Source of the DNA: Cyanidium caldarium
Taxonomy: Eukaryota > Rhodophyta > Bangiophyceae > Cyanidiales > Cyanidiaceae
Length of the DNA stretch: 64,000 nucleotides
Direction: 5' to 3'
NCBI GenBank assembly: GCA_026184775.1
Contig: JANCYW010000012.1
Coordinates: 1 to 64,000, forward strand
How positions within the stretch are numbered: position 1 is the first letter of the stretch; the number at the start of each line of letters is the position of its first letter. Of this stretch, positions 1-8,876 are shown piece by piece. Below the pieces are notes generated by a model. It ran no database searches. It worked only from the letters and a program-made list of their open reading frames with translations, and had not been told where the DNA came from. The translations under genes and the position numbers were made by a program.

Positions 1-167
1 CCCCCCCATTCCCCCCATTCCCCCCCATTCCCCCCCATTCCCCCCCATTCCCCCCCATTCCCCCCCATTCCCCCCCATTCCCCCCCATTCCCCCCCATTC
101 CCCCCATTCCCCCCCATTCCCCCATTCCCCCCCATTCCCCCCCATTCCCCCCCATTCCCCCCCCATT
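1..167. repeat. telomere repeat (CCCCCCATT)n
   Basis: About 18 head-to-tail copies of CCCCCCATT, with a few units one C longer or shorter. The complement is AATGGGGGG, the telomere repeat known from Cyanidioschyzon merolae. The C-rich strand runs inward 5'->3', as expected at the left end of a chromosome. The array gives way directly to the 29-bp subtelomeric repeat. Confidence 0.95.
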
Positions 168-428
168 CGCCTGATCCCACCCAACTCACACCCCTTCGCC
201 CGATCTCACCCAACTCACACCCGGTCGCCCGATCCCACCCAACTCACACCCGGTCGCCCGATCCCACCCAACTCACACCCGGTCGCCCGATCCCCCCCAA
301 CTCACACCCGGTCGCCCGATCCCACCCAATTCACACCCGGTCGCCCGATCCCACCCAATTCACACCCGCTCGCCCGATCCCACCCAACTCACACCCCTTC
401 GCCCGATCTCACCCAATTCACACGCGAC
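168..428. repeat. 29-bp subtelomeric tandem array, 9 units
   Basis: Nine contiguous 29-bp units that begin CGCCCGATCCCACCCAAC and end in CACCCGGT or CACCCCTT. Units differ by one to a few bases (CCCAACT versus CCCAATT, GATCCCAC versus GATCTCAC). There are no spacers, so this is a satellite-like array and not a CRISPR. It abuts the telomere without a gap, which suggests a subtelomere-specific element. Confidence 0.9.
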
Positions 429-2455
429 ACCACTCCCAATCCGCCCCAAACGCTCTCTCCCGTGCGCACGATCGCGCGCGCTCACATCGATCCCCAATAA
501 AAAACAAATAACGAAACACATTCCCGACATGCGCCGCCCCACTCCCCATGCCCGTTCCCCACCGCTCCAACAAGCCACACACGCGCCACTCCCGGGCAGG
601 GCACGGCGCCGACCGGCGATACACATCCACAAAAAACGCAATTGCGGCTTGCCACACAACATCCATTCCACTCAGGTCACGCCACTCCCATACACTCCCA
701 CACACTCCCAGCCACAACACCCGCTCCCACACATACACCTTCCACGCGCTTCATCATCGTCGCCGTTCTCGGACTCGTAACATACACCCTGCAGCAGCAA
801 CAACACTACCGATTCAGACACCGTAACCGCCGCCGCGCTGCCCACCACCACCATCGCTCTCTCTCACTTTCACCGACGCTTTCCCACCAGGTGGCGCCCA
901 CACCGCATCCACCACTCCGCTCCATCGCCGCGATCGCCGCCTCTTGTCTACTGTTCTCGATCGACACAATCAACGCGCACCCTCACCTGCGCGCCGCCGC
1001 CGATCGGCGCGCGCGCACCCACAAGGCGCCGCCGCTCCCATAACCGTTACCGATCCGCGTCATGGCGCCCCCTCTCGCGTTGCCGCTACCGATCGGCACA
1101 CACACACACAAGGCGACTCCGCTCCGACAACCGTTACCGATCTGTGCGCATCCACACACAAGGCGACCCGATTCCATACGATTCCATACACCCGGCACTC
1201 CCCTCGTCTACCACCAGCCGCATCAACACCGACTCGTCTTGCGCCCGCCAACACTCCAAAACGCTTTTCCCACCTCCCGCCACCGTCCCACCGTCCCACC
1301 GTCCGGCGCACACACTCACACGCCAACGATCCACCCCAGTAACACCCACTCAGGCAACACACGCTCATCCCACACACACACGCATCCACCCACCACAACC
1401 AGCCACTCACTCCCAAACGCATACACTCACTTACACAAGCGCACACACACTCACAGCCGCCCTCCAACATCACTCCACCAACACTCCGTCATCCACCAAC
1501 ACCAACACCTCCATACACACCGCACTCCAACCCACCCACAAACAACCACCTCACACTCCATCTCCACATCCATCAACACCCCATCCCATACACACCCATA
1601 CTCACCCATCTCACTTCACCTGCCCCGCTCCTTCGCCTGTAGCCAACCACCACCGTCACAACACTCACACACATGCACTCAAACACACGCCTCCCGACGC
1701 TGCGTAACGCTGCGCAGCGCCCATCCCACACGCTCACCCCATCAATCGCTCATTCCTTCAATCGATCATTCGATCCAGAGCTCTCAGCGTTCTTTTGCAC
1801 TCCCAGACGCACGCGCAGCCACCGCTCCCCGCTTCCGCTTCCAACCACCCCAACACACTCCCAACACACTCCACACCCACCAACCAACTCTCCCGCACGC
1901 CCATGACCCCTCTCCCACCACCACCGATCATCAACCCATCAGGCGCTCACCCGCCAACACTCCCCCAGCTCCCAGCTCCCAACCGACCCGCTGGCCGTTC
2001 CCGCCCAAACCGACCCCAACACCCAACACACACTCATGAACACTCCCAACACTCCCAACACCCACCAACCAACGCTCCCGCACGCCCATGACCCCTCTCC
2101 CACCACCACCGATCATCAACCCATCAGGCGCTCACCCGCCAACACTCCCCCAGCTCCCAGCTCCCAACCGACCCGCTGGCCGTTCCCGCCCCAAACCGAC
2201 CCCAACACGCTCCAACACACACTTTGGCCTCGTGAGTGCGGTTGTCGAAAATTCAGCTCTGTCGCTGGGCACGTTTTCAAAACCCCCCCACTCCGAAACG
2301 CCAAGCGCATTCCCGTTCGCCGATCCCGATGCGTTTTCGGCGAGCGCGCGGTGGGCCGCCTCGTGTGTTGGCTCGCTGGTTTCGCGTGAAGCCCGCGGCC
2401 CTCAGACACCGTCTCAACGCCACGTGTACTCTTCCTTTTTTTTCGTCCCTCTACC
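429..2455. other. C/A-rich subtelomeric region without a supported gene
   Basis: The + strand is very rich in C and A, with long runs of CACACA, CCAACAC and CTCCCA, and poor in G, most strongly at about 1330-1660 and 1840-2215. Long open frames here encode only Pro/His/Thr/Ser low-complexity peptides and show no domain. The last 250 bases, from about 2220, return to ordinary composition and are probably the 5' region of the first gene. Confidence 0.75.
1876..2208. repeat. tandem duplication, 185-bp period
   Basis: 1876-2022 and 2061-2208 are nearly identical. They share CACGCCCATGACCCCTCTCC and the stretch through GCTGGCCGTTCCCGCCC, offset by exactly 185 bases, with only a couple of substitutions and one inserted C. 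The sequence between the copies resembles the flanks. The high identity implies a recent event. Confidence 0.9.
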
Positions 2456-3139
2456 ATGCGTGAGCTGATCGAGGGCTCGCCCTCGTTCACCACTCTCACG
2501 CTCTTCATGGAGCCGGGCGAGGAGGTGCTGACGGAGCCCGCGACCATGGTGCACCAGTCCAACATGTCCCTGGTGGACACCAAGGTGCAGCGGAACTTCT
2601 TCAAAGTGGGCATGTTCGGCGGGGAGTCGGTGTTCTTCAACGTGTGGCGCTCGCACGGCCAGGGGGTGCTCGGACTCGCCGGGCCGCTGGTCGGCGTCAT
2701 CCTCGGTTTTGACTTGACTGCAGGGGGCCGTTTCTACCTGCGCCACGGCGCGTACATGGCCAGCACCTCCAACATCCGCATCACCACGAAAGTGCAACGC
2801 TCGTGGGGTGGTCTTGCCTCCGGCAACCTGGTCATGCTGTCCCTGAAGAACGAGTCAAGCACCGTCGGACGGTTCTGGATCTGCTGCTACGGCGGCGTCA
2901 TACCACTGGCCTGCAGCGAGGGCAGAGTGGTGACGGTACACGCTGACAATTTGATCGGCTTCGACCCGGACGCGCTAGCGTACGAGCTGCAGGTTCAACG
3001 TGGATTCCGGAGGGCGCTCTTCTCGGGCGCCTTGCTCAGCCTCGTCTTCCGCAGCCATCCCGGCAGCCGCGGTATCGTGTATGTACACACGCATTCGTTG
3101 GCGAACCTGGCAGAGCACCTCATGCGGTACACTCGGTGA
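2456..3139 (+). CDS. AIM24 / TIGR00266-family protein
   Basis: A 227-residue protein of the AIM24 (DUF124/TIGR00266) family. These are jelly-roll-like beta-rich proteins found in many bacteria and archaea and, as AIM24, in fungal mitochondria; the biochemical role is not settled. The sequence has the family pattern: a G/E-rich opening strand (GSPSFTTLTLFMEPGEEV), a central FFNVWRSHGQG, and repeated G-rich strands with FDLTAGGRFYLRHGAYMAS and GGRFW-like turns. It is close to the full bacterial length, and no targeting peptide is evident. It is the first gene inward from the telomere. It converges with the next gene, with 153 bases between the stops. Subtelomeric position and prokaryote-heavy family membership make horizontal acquisition possible but unproven. 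Confidence 0.75.
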   Translation: MRELIEGSPSFTTLTLFMEPGEEVLTEPATMVHQSNMSLVDTKVQRNFFKVGMFGGESVFFNVWRSHGQGVLGLAGPLVGVILGFDLTAGGRFYLRHGAYMASTSNIRITTKVQRSWGGLASGNLVMLSLKNESSTVGRFWICCYGGVIPLACSEGRVVTVHADNLIGFDPDALAYELQVQRGFRRALFSGALLSLVFRSHPGSRGIVYVHTHSLANLAEHLMRYTR

Positions 3140-3292
3140 GATCGGCACTTTGCCATGCCTCAACGCTCGTTCTGTGTGTCACGATCTCGCCACCTCTCTC
3201 ACTCGAGCCTGGCGGCCCGAACCGCACTGCCACAGCCTTTATGCGTATACGCGAAACGTTCCACGAGTAGACGCGCACACCCTCTCGTCCCG

Positions 3293-3892
3293 TCAATCGT
3301 CTCGGAAATCACTCCCCAGTTCCACCATAGACCGCCGCCACTCCCCAACCTCCCCGTCATCCTCGCCCTCCTCCCGCCACCACAACCGCGACGGACGCTG
3401 CTCTCGCGCCCGTCTCAACGCCTCCTGCAGCGACGGGTCCTCCACATAGCGACTGTGTCCGGGCAGATACATCCGCTGCCCGCCCGGCAGCTCGTACCAC
3501 AGCTCCCGCGTCAGCTCCCAGTGGTGCAGCGGGTCCACATAGGGCTCCTCCTGCACTCCGACCACCTGCGTGATCACCTCAATGTCCAGGTCGGCCGAGC
3601 CGTCCAACCGTCGCAACACCACGTTCTGGGTGAAGCGCACGATGGCCTCCACCACGTCCACCAACAGCCACAGCGCCGCCTCCGGCAACGCCCGCGACAG
3701 CCGCTGCAACACCGGCGTGCGCGCTCGTCGTCGCGGTAGGCGGCTCGACCAGCCGTCCCAGAAAAACTTGCGGCGCGCGGTGCGCCCCATGACCACCCAC
3801 GCGGGACGCCGCGCCGCCTCCACCCCTTGCCTACCCCGTCCCGGTGGCCTTGCCGGCGTCACAAACGGCAGCCGCTGCGATGTCGCTCTCAT
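3293..3892 (-). CDS. hypothetical protein, basic N-terminus
   Basis: A 199-residue protein I do not recognise. The start at 3892 (MRATSQRLPFV) gives an Arg/Pro-rich N-terminus compatible with organelle targeting and leaves a 147-bp divergent promoter shared with the aminotransferase gene at 4040. A second ATG lies 33 codons downstream (MGRTARRKFFWDGW). The middle has an amphipathic helix (ALWLLVDVVEAIVRF). A Tyr/Gly/Pro-rich segment (LWYELPGGQRMYLPG) follows, and the tail is acidic and Trp-containing. Steady codon use and clean packing between neighbours support a real gene, but no family or function can be named. Confidence 0.55.
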   Translation of the reverse strand: MRATSQRLPFVTPARPPGRGRQGVEAARRPAWVVMGRTARRKFFWDGWSSRLPRRRARTPVLQRLSRALPEAALWLLVDVVEAIVRFTQNVVLRRLDGSADLDIEVITQVVGVQEEPYVDPLHHWELTRELWYELPGGQRMYLPGHSRYVEDPSLQEALRRAREQRPSRLWWREEGEDDGEVGEWRRSMVELGSDFRDD

Positions 3893-4039
3893 TCGCGTTG
3901 CCCCACTCCCCTGGGCTATACGCGGTGGTCGAGTCCCCCCTGACAACGGCCACCTCTCGCGTGCACCCGTGCGCGACGACGCCCGCGCCGTCAACGCGCA
4001 GCGCTCGGGCGACGCTCCCGGTTTTGCTCTCCCCTCCCC

Positions 4040-5371
4040 ATGACCCTGAACGCGGTCAGCGCAGTCCCGAAACGACTGGCCACCCTGGCACTGCACCCCT
4101 CGGTGTGGCTGGAGTTTACACCTCTGGCAGCAGTGACCCGGTCCGTCAATCTAGGTCAGGGCTTCCCCGACTGGGAGCCGCCGTCGTTCGTGTTGCAGGC
4201 GGCGGCGCGGGCGGCGGCGCAGCCGGCGGCCACCGTGCAACAGTATGCGCGTTCGCGCGGACACCCGCAACTGGCTCAAGTGATATGTGAGGTGTATGGG
4301 AAGCGGCGGTTTGGCGGGCGGGTGCTGAACCCGCAGGAGAACGTGCTGGTGACCAACGGCGCCTCGGGCGCCATCTACCTGGCGCTGGTGAGCCTGGTGG
4401 ACGAGGGCGACGAGGTGCTGCTGGTGGAGCCAGCGTTTGACATCTATTTCGGTGCGGTGAAGATGGCCGGTGGCACAGCCAAGCACGTGCCGCTGCGGCC
4501 ACGATATCCGCAAGCCCAGTCGGCAGCCGACCTGGAGTTGGATGATGCGGCGCTCGAGGCCGCCATCACCCCGCGCACCCGCGTGCTGTTGCTGAACACG
4601 CCGCACAACCCCACCGGCAAGGTGATGACGCGCGACGAACTGGAGGCTGTTGCGGCGGTGATACGACGGTATCCGCAAGTGACCGTGGTGAGCGACGAGG
4701 TGTACGAGCATCTGGTGTACGACGGTGCACGGCACGTGAGCATGGCGTCGCTGCCGGGCATGTTCGAGCGGTGTCTGTCGATCTTTTCGGCGGGCAAGAC
4801 CTTCAGCGTGACCGGTTGGAAGATCGGGTGGGTCATCGGCGGTGCTGCACTGGTGCAGCGCCTGCACAACGCGCAGCAGTTTGTGGTGTTCTCGGTGTGC
4901 ACGCCGATGCAGGCGGCGGTAGCCGAGTGCCTGGAACACGCCGAGCGCACCGACTACTACGCACAGCTGGCGCGTCGGATGCAGCACCGACGCGACCAGC
5001 TGCTCAAGGCGTTGCGCGCCGCGCACCTGCAGCCGCTGGTGCCGCAGGGCGGCTACTTTGTGGTGGCCGACGGCGCGGCGCTACCCGCCTGCCGCCACGA
5101 ATTCCCCGAGGGCATGCAGCAGCTGCTGCAGGAACAGCAACGCAGCGGCAATGCGCACGGACTGGAGGTCGACGAGCGCACCCGGCATCGCCGCGACTAC
5201 AACCTGGCGCGCTGGATGTCGCTGCAGCGCCGCGTCACGCCGATACCGCTGTCGGTGTTTTACGGGCCGGCGACGGCCGACGCCAACGACACGTGGCTGC
5301 GGTTCGCGTTTTGCAAACGCGACGAGATGCTCGAGGCGGCCGCCGAGCGGTTGCGGCAGCAGGAGGTGTGA
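4040..5371 (+). CDS. class I aminotransferase, kynurenine/glutamine transaminase K type
   Basis: A 443-residue PLP-dependent aminotransferase. Visible are the N-terminal substrate loop NLGQGFPDWEPP, the Tyr-containing QQYARSRGHPQL, the phosphate-binding TNGASGAIYLAL, the NTPHNPTGKV cofactor segment, SDEVYEHLVY, and the PLP lysine in FSAGKTFSVTGWKIGW. The opening NxxQGFPD followed by QYAR is typical of the KYAT/CCBL group (kynurenine-oxoglutarate and glutamine-phenylpyruvate transaminases), which transaminates aromatic and sulfur amino acids. Length is normal for the group. An insertion rich in Gln/His lies at about 355-385. No strong targeting signal is seen. The gene ends 2 bases before the stop of the convergent gene at 5374. 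Substrate preference cannot be read from sequence. Confidence 0.9.
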   Translation: MTLNAVSAVPKRLATLALHPSVWLEFTPLAAVTRSVNLGQGFPDWEPPSFVLQAAARAAAQPAATVQQYARSRGHPQLAQVICEVYGKRRFGGRVLNPQENVLVTNGASGAIYLALVSLVDEGDEVLLVEPAFDIYFGAVKMAGGTAKHVPLRPRYPQAQSAADLELDDAALEAAITPRTRVLLLNTPHNPTGKVMTRDELEAVAAVIRRYPQVTVVSDEVYEHLVYDGARHVSMASLPGMFERCLSIFSAGKTFSVTGWKIGWVIGGAALVQRLHNAQQFVVFSVCTPMQAAVAECLEHAERTDYYAQLARRMQHRRDQLLKALRAAHLQPLVPQGGYFVVADGAALPACRHEFPEGMQQLLQEQQRSGNAHGLEVDERTRHRRDYNLARWMSLQRRVTPIPLSVFYGPATADANDTWLRFAFCKRDEMLEAAAERLRQQEV

Positions 5372-5373
5372 GA

Positions 5374-7127
5374 TTACGATGCGAGCAGCACTCCGACGCG
5401 CTGAGCGGCCAGCTCGGCGTCCGGCGAGCGCGACAACACCAACACCGCAATGTCGGCGCCGGCAGCAGCGGTGAAGTGCAGCGGCCACCAGGCGCGCACA
5501 TCACCCGGCGACTCGGTGGCGTCCTCGAACGGCCACAACACCGGGCTGCGCGCCAGCACGCGCCGTGTGCGCACCTCCATCACCAGCACCGTCGCCGAGC
5601 AGTGGCCGGCGTGGCCGCGACCGCGCCGCGGCCGCTGCAACACCTCAGTGGTGTGTCGCACGGCGGTCCGGATGGTGAGGCGGCGGCGCCTTGTTGAAGT
5701 GGCCGGCGGCAGGTGGACACGGTAGGCGCACTGCGCTGGCAGCACCAGCCGCGATGCCGCATCGATTCGCCAATGGCATGGGGATGAGGGTGCGGCTCGC
5801 CCGCCGAGAAGGTATTCATCGACGGTGTGTCGTCGTAACAGCTCGCCCAGGCTCCAGTCCGCAGCGGCCACGGGTGGCGGTGGTGACACCGCCAAAAACA
5901 CGCTTGCAGTGCCCGTCTCGTGCCACACGCCGCTCGCCCGAATCACCACCTGGTGTGTGTGTCCGTCAGACTCCACCGACAGCGTCACCGGCGTGTCGGC
6001 CGCAAATCGATGCGGACGTTCGAGCGTGCCCCACGGCGCCAGACGGATCGATGATTCGTCTGCCGCCGGCGGCAACACCCCGCCCAGCAGCTGCACCGAG
6101 CCAAACCCCCACGGTGCGGTCTCCACAAACTGAATGGCCCGCTGCAGCCCCACGTCCGGCGTACGCTGACGGGCAGCGTCGTGGGTGGTGAACGCGTCCA
6201 CGGCATCGCGGGCGAAGAGAATGGCATCGGGCGCACTGCCGCGCCGCCACGCCTGCCGCAACCGCACCATGGACACCTGTTTGGCGGTGGCCACACACAA
6301 ATTCAAGTGCACGCCGGCGTAGACGACGCGGTGAATGCCTGCTGTCTCAAGGACCGTAATCAGCGCCTGGACGTCGTCCGGCACCAGGACGTCGCCAGAC
6401 GCGTCCACATCGAGTGCAGGGTGCACGCGCGACCACCCGTAATGCATACCGCAACGGGAGTGCGGGTCTGCGGCGCACATGCACCCGTGCGGCCGCGGAT
6501 ACACCCGATAGACGGTGGTGTTGACGGCGGTGCGGATACTGTTCAGGAAGGGTGGCGCTCGCCAGTTTTTCGCAGGCGGCGCCACATCGGTGGGCGCGTG
6601 CACCACCAACATGCCGCAGCGGCGCGCTGCCCGTATCGCCCGATTCAGCCGCGGCACCAACCATCGCTCTATGCGGTTGGCGGCGGTGGTGCACCAGTGG
6701 GTGTTCCACACGTCCACCACCACGAGGGCCATCCGGTCGGTGCGTTCCTCTACAGAGTGCTCATCGCGTTGCAACACCGGGGAGCCGGGCCGCGTGTCCA
6801 CCATCCAGCCACCGCCGGCAAAACCCATCTCCTCCAGAGACGCGTTCCAGCGCGCTCGCCGTTGCCACGCCCGGCCGCGACGCCGCACCGTAAAAGTGCT
6901 ATGGACGGGTCGCACCGCCCGTTCCTCCCGCTGCACTCTCCCAAACGTCTCCGCGCCACCTCGTTCCCAATAAGCACACTGCATCTTCCGCAACAGCCAC
7001 TCCGTCCTCACACCCACCGCGTACTTTTCCAAACCCTGCTCCGCATTCACCCGGAGACACTCTCGGTGCACCGCCCCCAGCAGACGCCCCGCCCACTCTG
7101 TCCCTCTCGCTCCCGCCTCCTCCTCGG

Positions 7128-7160
<33 letters not shown>

Positions 7161-7266
7161 CCGCCACCCACAACATCCCCGCAATGACACACAGTGTCAG
7201 CCACACCCACATTCTGCGCCCGACTGTTCCCGTCCACTTCTTGCGACCTCCCCGTCGAGGCCTCAT
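5374..7266 (-). CDS. membrane-anchored isochorismatase-fold cysteine hydrolase with C-terminal extension
   Basis: A 630-residue protein. Residues 1-18 are basic, 19-35 form a hydrophobic anchor (MWVWLTLCVIAGMLWV), and 37-46 are ten arginines encoded by a CGA run. An isochorismatase-like domain spans about 178-400: the nucleophile-supporting aspartate is D185 in ALVVVDVWNTHW, and the catalytic-position cysteine is C324 in YAGVHLNLCVATA, the usual G-x-x-x-x-C arrangement. About 230 further residues (AADESSIRL to the end) form a beta-rich region with no family I recognise. The family hydrolyses amides or isochorismate-like substrates; the substrate here is unknown. The anchor suggests a secretory or organelle membrane location. 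It is convergent with the aminotransferase, with stops 2 bases apart, and divergent from 7415. Confidence 0.65.
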
Positions 7267-7414
7267 TCCCTCCCTCTCTCATGCACTCAGGTCATCGGGC
7301 GCGGCTGCCTCTCCCTCCCGCCACACACGCACCCGCGCAACCGCACATGGCGATCGGCCGCGCGTGCGTGCGTGCGTGCGTGCGCACTTTCGGAGCGACA
7401 CGCCTACAGACGGC

Positions 7415-7849
7415 ATGCGCAGGGGTGAGGCTCGGTGGCTCTCTTGTGCCTGTCGCGCTTGTCGGGTCGTGAATACTGCTTTGCGGGACACTCGATGGGG
7501 ATTGCCGTGTGTGGCGCTGTCGTTAAATGAGAGGCAACGCGCGCACTTGGGCGAACAAGCACGCCGAGTACGCTCGCGAAAGCGTCTCTATATCCACAAC
7601 ATTCGCCACTCCACCCGACAGCGTCGCCGGGACCGCTCGCCAATATTTGTGGTGACGTGTTTGGCCCAGCGGAAAGAGGAGGAGGAGGGTGCGACGTTGG
7701 ATGAGGTGGAGCAGGTCTGGAGGCAGTACGCACCGGTGTTGGAGCGGGTGCAACAGATGCTCACTCCGCAGGTGCATGGTCAGTTGCTCGAATTCTTCGA
7801 GGAGCTCGTGGTGACCCACCTGCAAGCGAACCACAAGAGCGGAAGCTAG
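7415..7849 (+). CDS. small hypothetical protein, charged helical C-terminus
   Basis: 144 residues from the ATG at 7415; the frame is open further upstream to 7184, but that would overlap the divergent gene's start. The N-terminal half is Arg- and Cys-rich (SCACRACRVV), possibly a targeting peptide. The C-terminal 70 residues are acidic and helical (KEEEEGATLDEVEQVW, then VLERVQQMLTPQVHGQLLEFFEEL) and read like a folded helical domain. I recognise no family. It is followed after 94 bases by the CCB-like gene on the same strand, one of few tandem pairs here. The reality of the C-terminal part is reasonably supported; the start is uncertain. Confidence 0.45.
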   Translation: MRRGEARWLSCACRACRVVNTALRDTRWGLPCVALSLNERQRAHLGEQARRVRSRKRLYIHNIRHSTRQRRRDRSPIFVVTCLAQRKEEEEGATLDEVEQVWRQYAPVLERVQQMLTPQVHGQLLEFFEELVVTHLQANHKSGS

Positions 7850-7943
7850 CCGGACCGAATGCGAGCGAGCGAACGAACGAGCCATCTGACCGGACCTCGC
7901 TGTGGCAGGTGGCTGGTCGGCAAGACTGCGCGATCACCACGCG

Positions 7944-8876
7944 ATGCAACTCTCGCCGCGACTACGACACCTCTACTTCATATCGTGCGCACCAGCACCC
8001 ACAACCGCTGCACGGCACCGAAAGCGCTACCGCTCTCCTTGCCAGATGACCGACAAACGACCGCGCAGTGCGGCACCGGCGGCGCGCAAACGGTACGTCC
8101 GCCCGGCGGCGGCCATTGAGCGCGGCGGCGGGTTTTACCTGCCAGGCATCAGCGGTGCGCGCCTGCGACAATTTGCCGGCGTGACGGTGCTCTCCCTCTT
8201 GTTGGTGAATCACGGCGCCATGAACTGGCACGAGGGCGCCCACTCCCTCGTGGACGCGCTGCTCACGCCACCCGCCTGGGACGAGTGGGTGTCGGTGCTG
8301 GCGGCGGCGACACTGCTCGGAGTCGGCCTTGCAGAGCAACGCGTGCAGCAGAAGATCGCGGCCGCCACCCCGGCCAGCGCCGTCGCAGCGCCCTCCCCGT
8401 CATCCCCTCCCGCATCTGCTGACGCCCAGAATACCGACGTGGACACAGCGGCATCCGCCGCGGTCGCTTTTGTCTTGCAAGGCATCCACAGCCTCTTCGA
8501 CGAGTCGCTGCCGTATATTGCCGTCATCCTCCGACCCGATACCCGCACCGTCGTCGCGCACACCGTGTCTGCTGGCGCTGGCGCCCTCCGTCTGACCGAC
8601 GACGCCCCGGTGACCCTCGGAGAGGTCATCGCGCGCGTGTTACAAGCTCGTCGCGGCATTTACTTGGATCGCTTCGACAGTGTCCCCGCCTCGGTCGAGT
8701 TCCCCTTTATCGCCCCCGCGCGCCCAGCATCCGCGGTGGTGGAGTGGTGCGGCGACAATGCCGGCACTCCCGACGCCGCCTCCGCACTCATCTTGCTGCT
8801 GGCCAGCACACAGCCCGACGCCTTCCCGGCTGCGCACCGCCGATGGCTGCGCGCCCTCAGCCGTCGCCTCCACTAG
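7944..8876 (+). CDS. CCB2/CCB4-like cytochrome b6f cofactor assembly protein
   Basis: 310 residues resembling the plastid/cyanobacterial CCB2/CCB4 family (cofactor assembly of complex C subunit B). In plants these membrane proteins help attach haem c-i to cytochrome b6. Residues 1-50 are basic and hydroxyl-rich, like a plastid transit peptide. The signature-like ERGGGFYLPGISGARLRQF follows. Two hydrophobic segments (FAGVTVLSLLLVNHG and VSVLAAATLLGVGLAEQ) come next, separated by a Pro/Ala linker from a soluble GAF-like C-terminal domain ending in HRRWLRALSRRLH. The frame also opens at a GTG at 7902 and a later ATG at 8046; 7944 keeps the transit-like segment. Its TAG stop overlaps the convergent PRPP synthetase stop in a shared CTAG. 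Confidence 0.6.
   Translation: MQLSPRLRHLYFISCAPAPTTAARHRKRYRSPCQMTDKRPRSAAPAARKRYVRPAAAIERGGGFYLPGISGARLRQFAGVTVLSLLLVNHGAMNWHEGAHSLVDALLTPPAWDEWVSVLAAATLLGVGLAEQRVQQKIAAATPASAVAAPSPSSPPASADAQNTDVDTAASAAVAFVLQGIHSLFDESLPYIAVILRPDTRTVVAHTVSAGAGALRLTDDAPVTLGEVIARVLQARRGIYLDRFDSVPASVEFPFIAPARPASAVVEWCGDNAGTPDAASALILLLASTQPDAFPAAHRRWLRALSRRLH

Noticed and set aside
168-428. 29-bp repeat with CRISPR-like unit length
   Set aside because: Units are directly adjacent with no spacers, the host is eukaryotic, and no cas-like gene is near.
1062-2039. Long + strand frame in the subtelomere (Pro/His/Thr-rich)
   Set aside because: Composition simply reflects C/A-rich repeats; no start context or domain.
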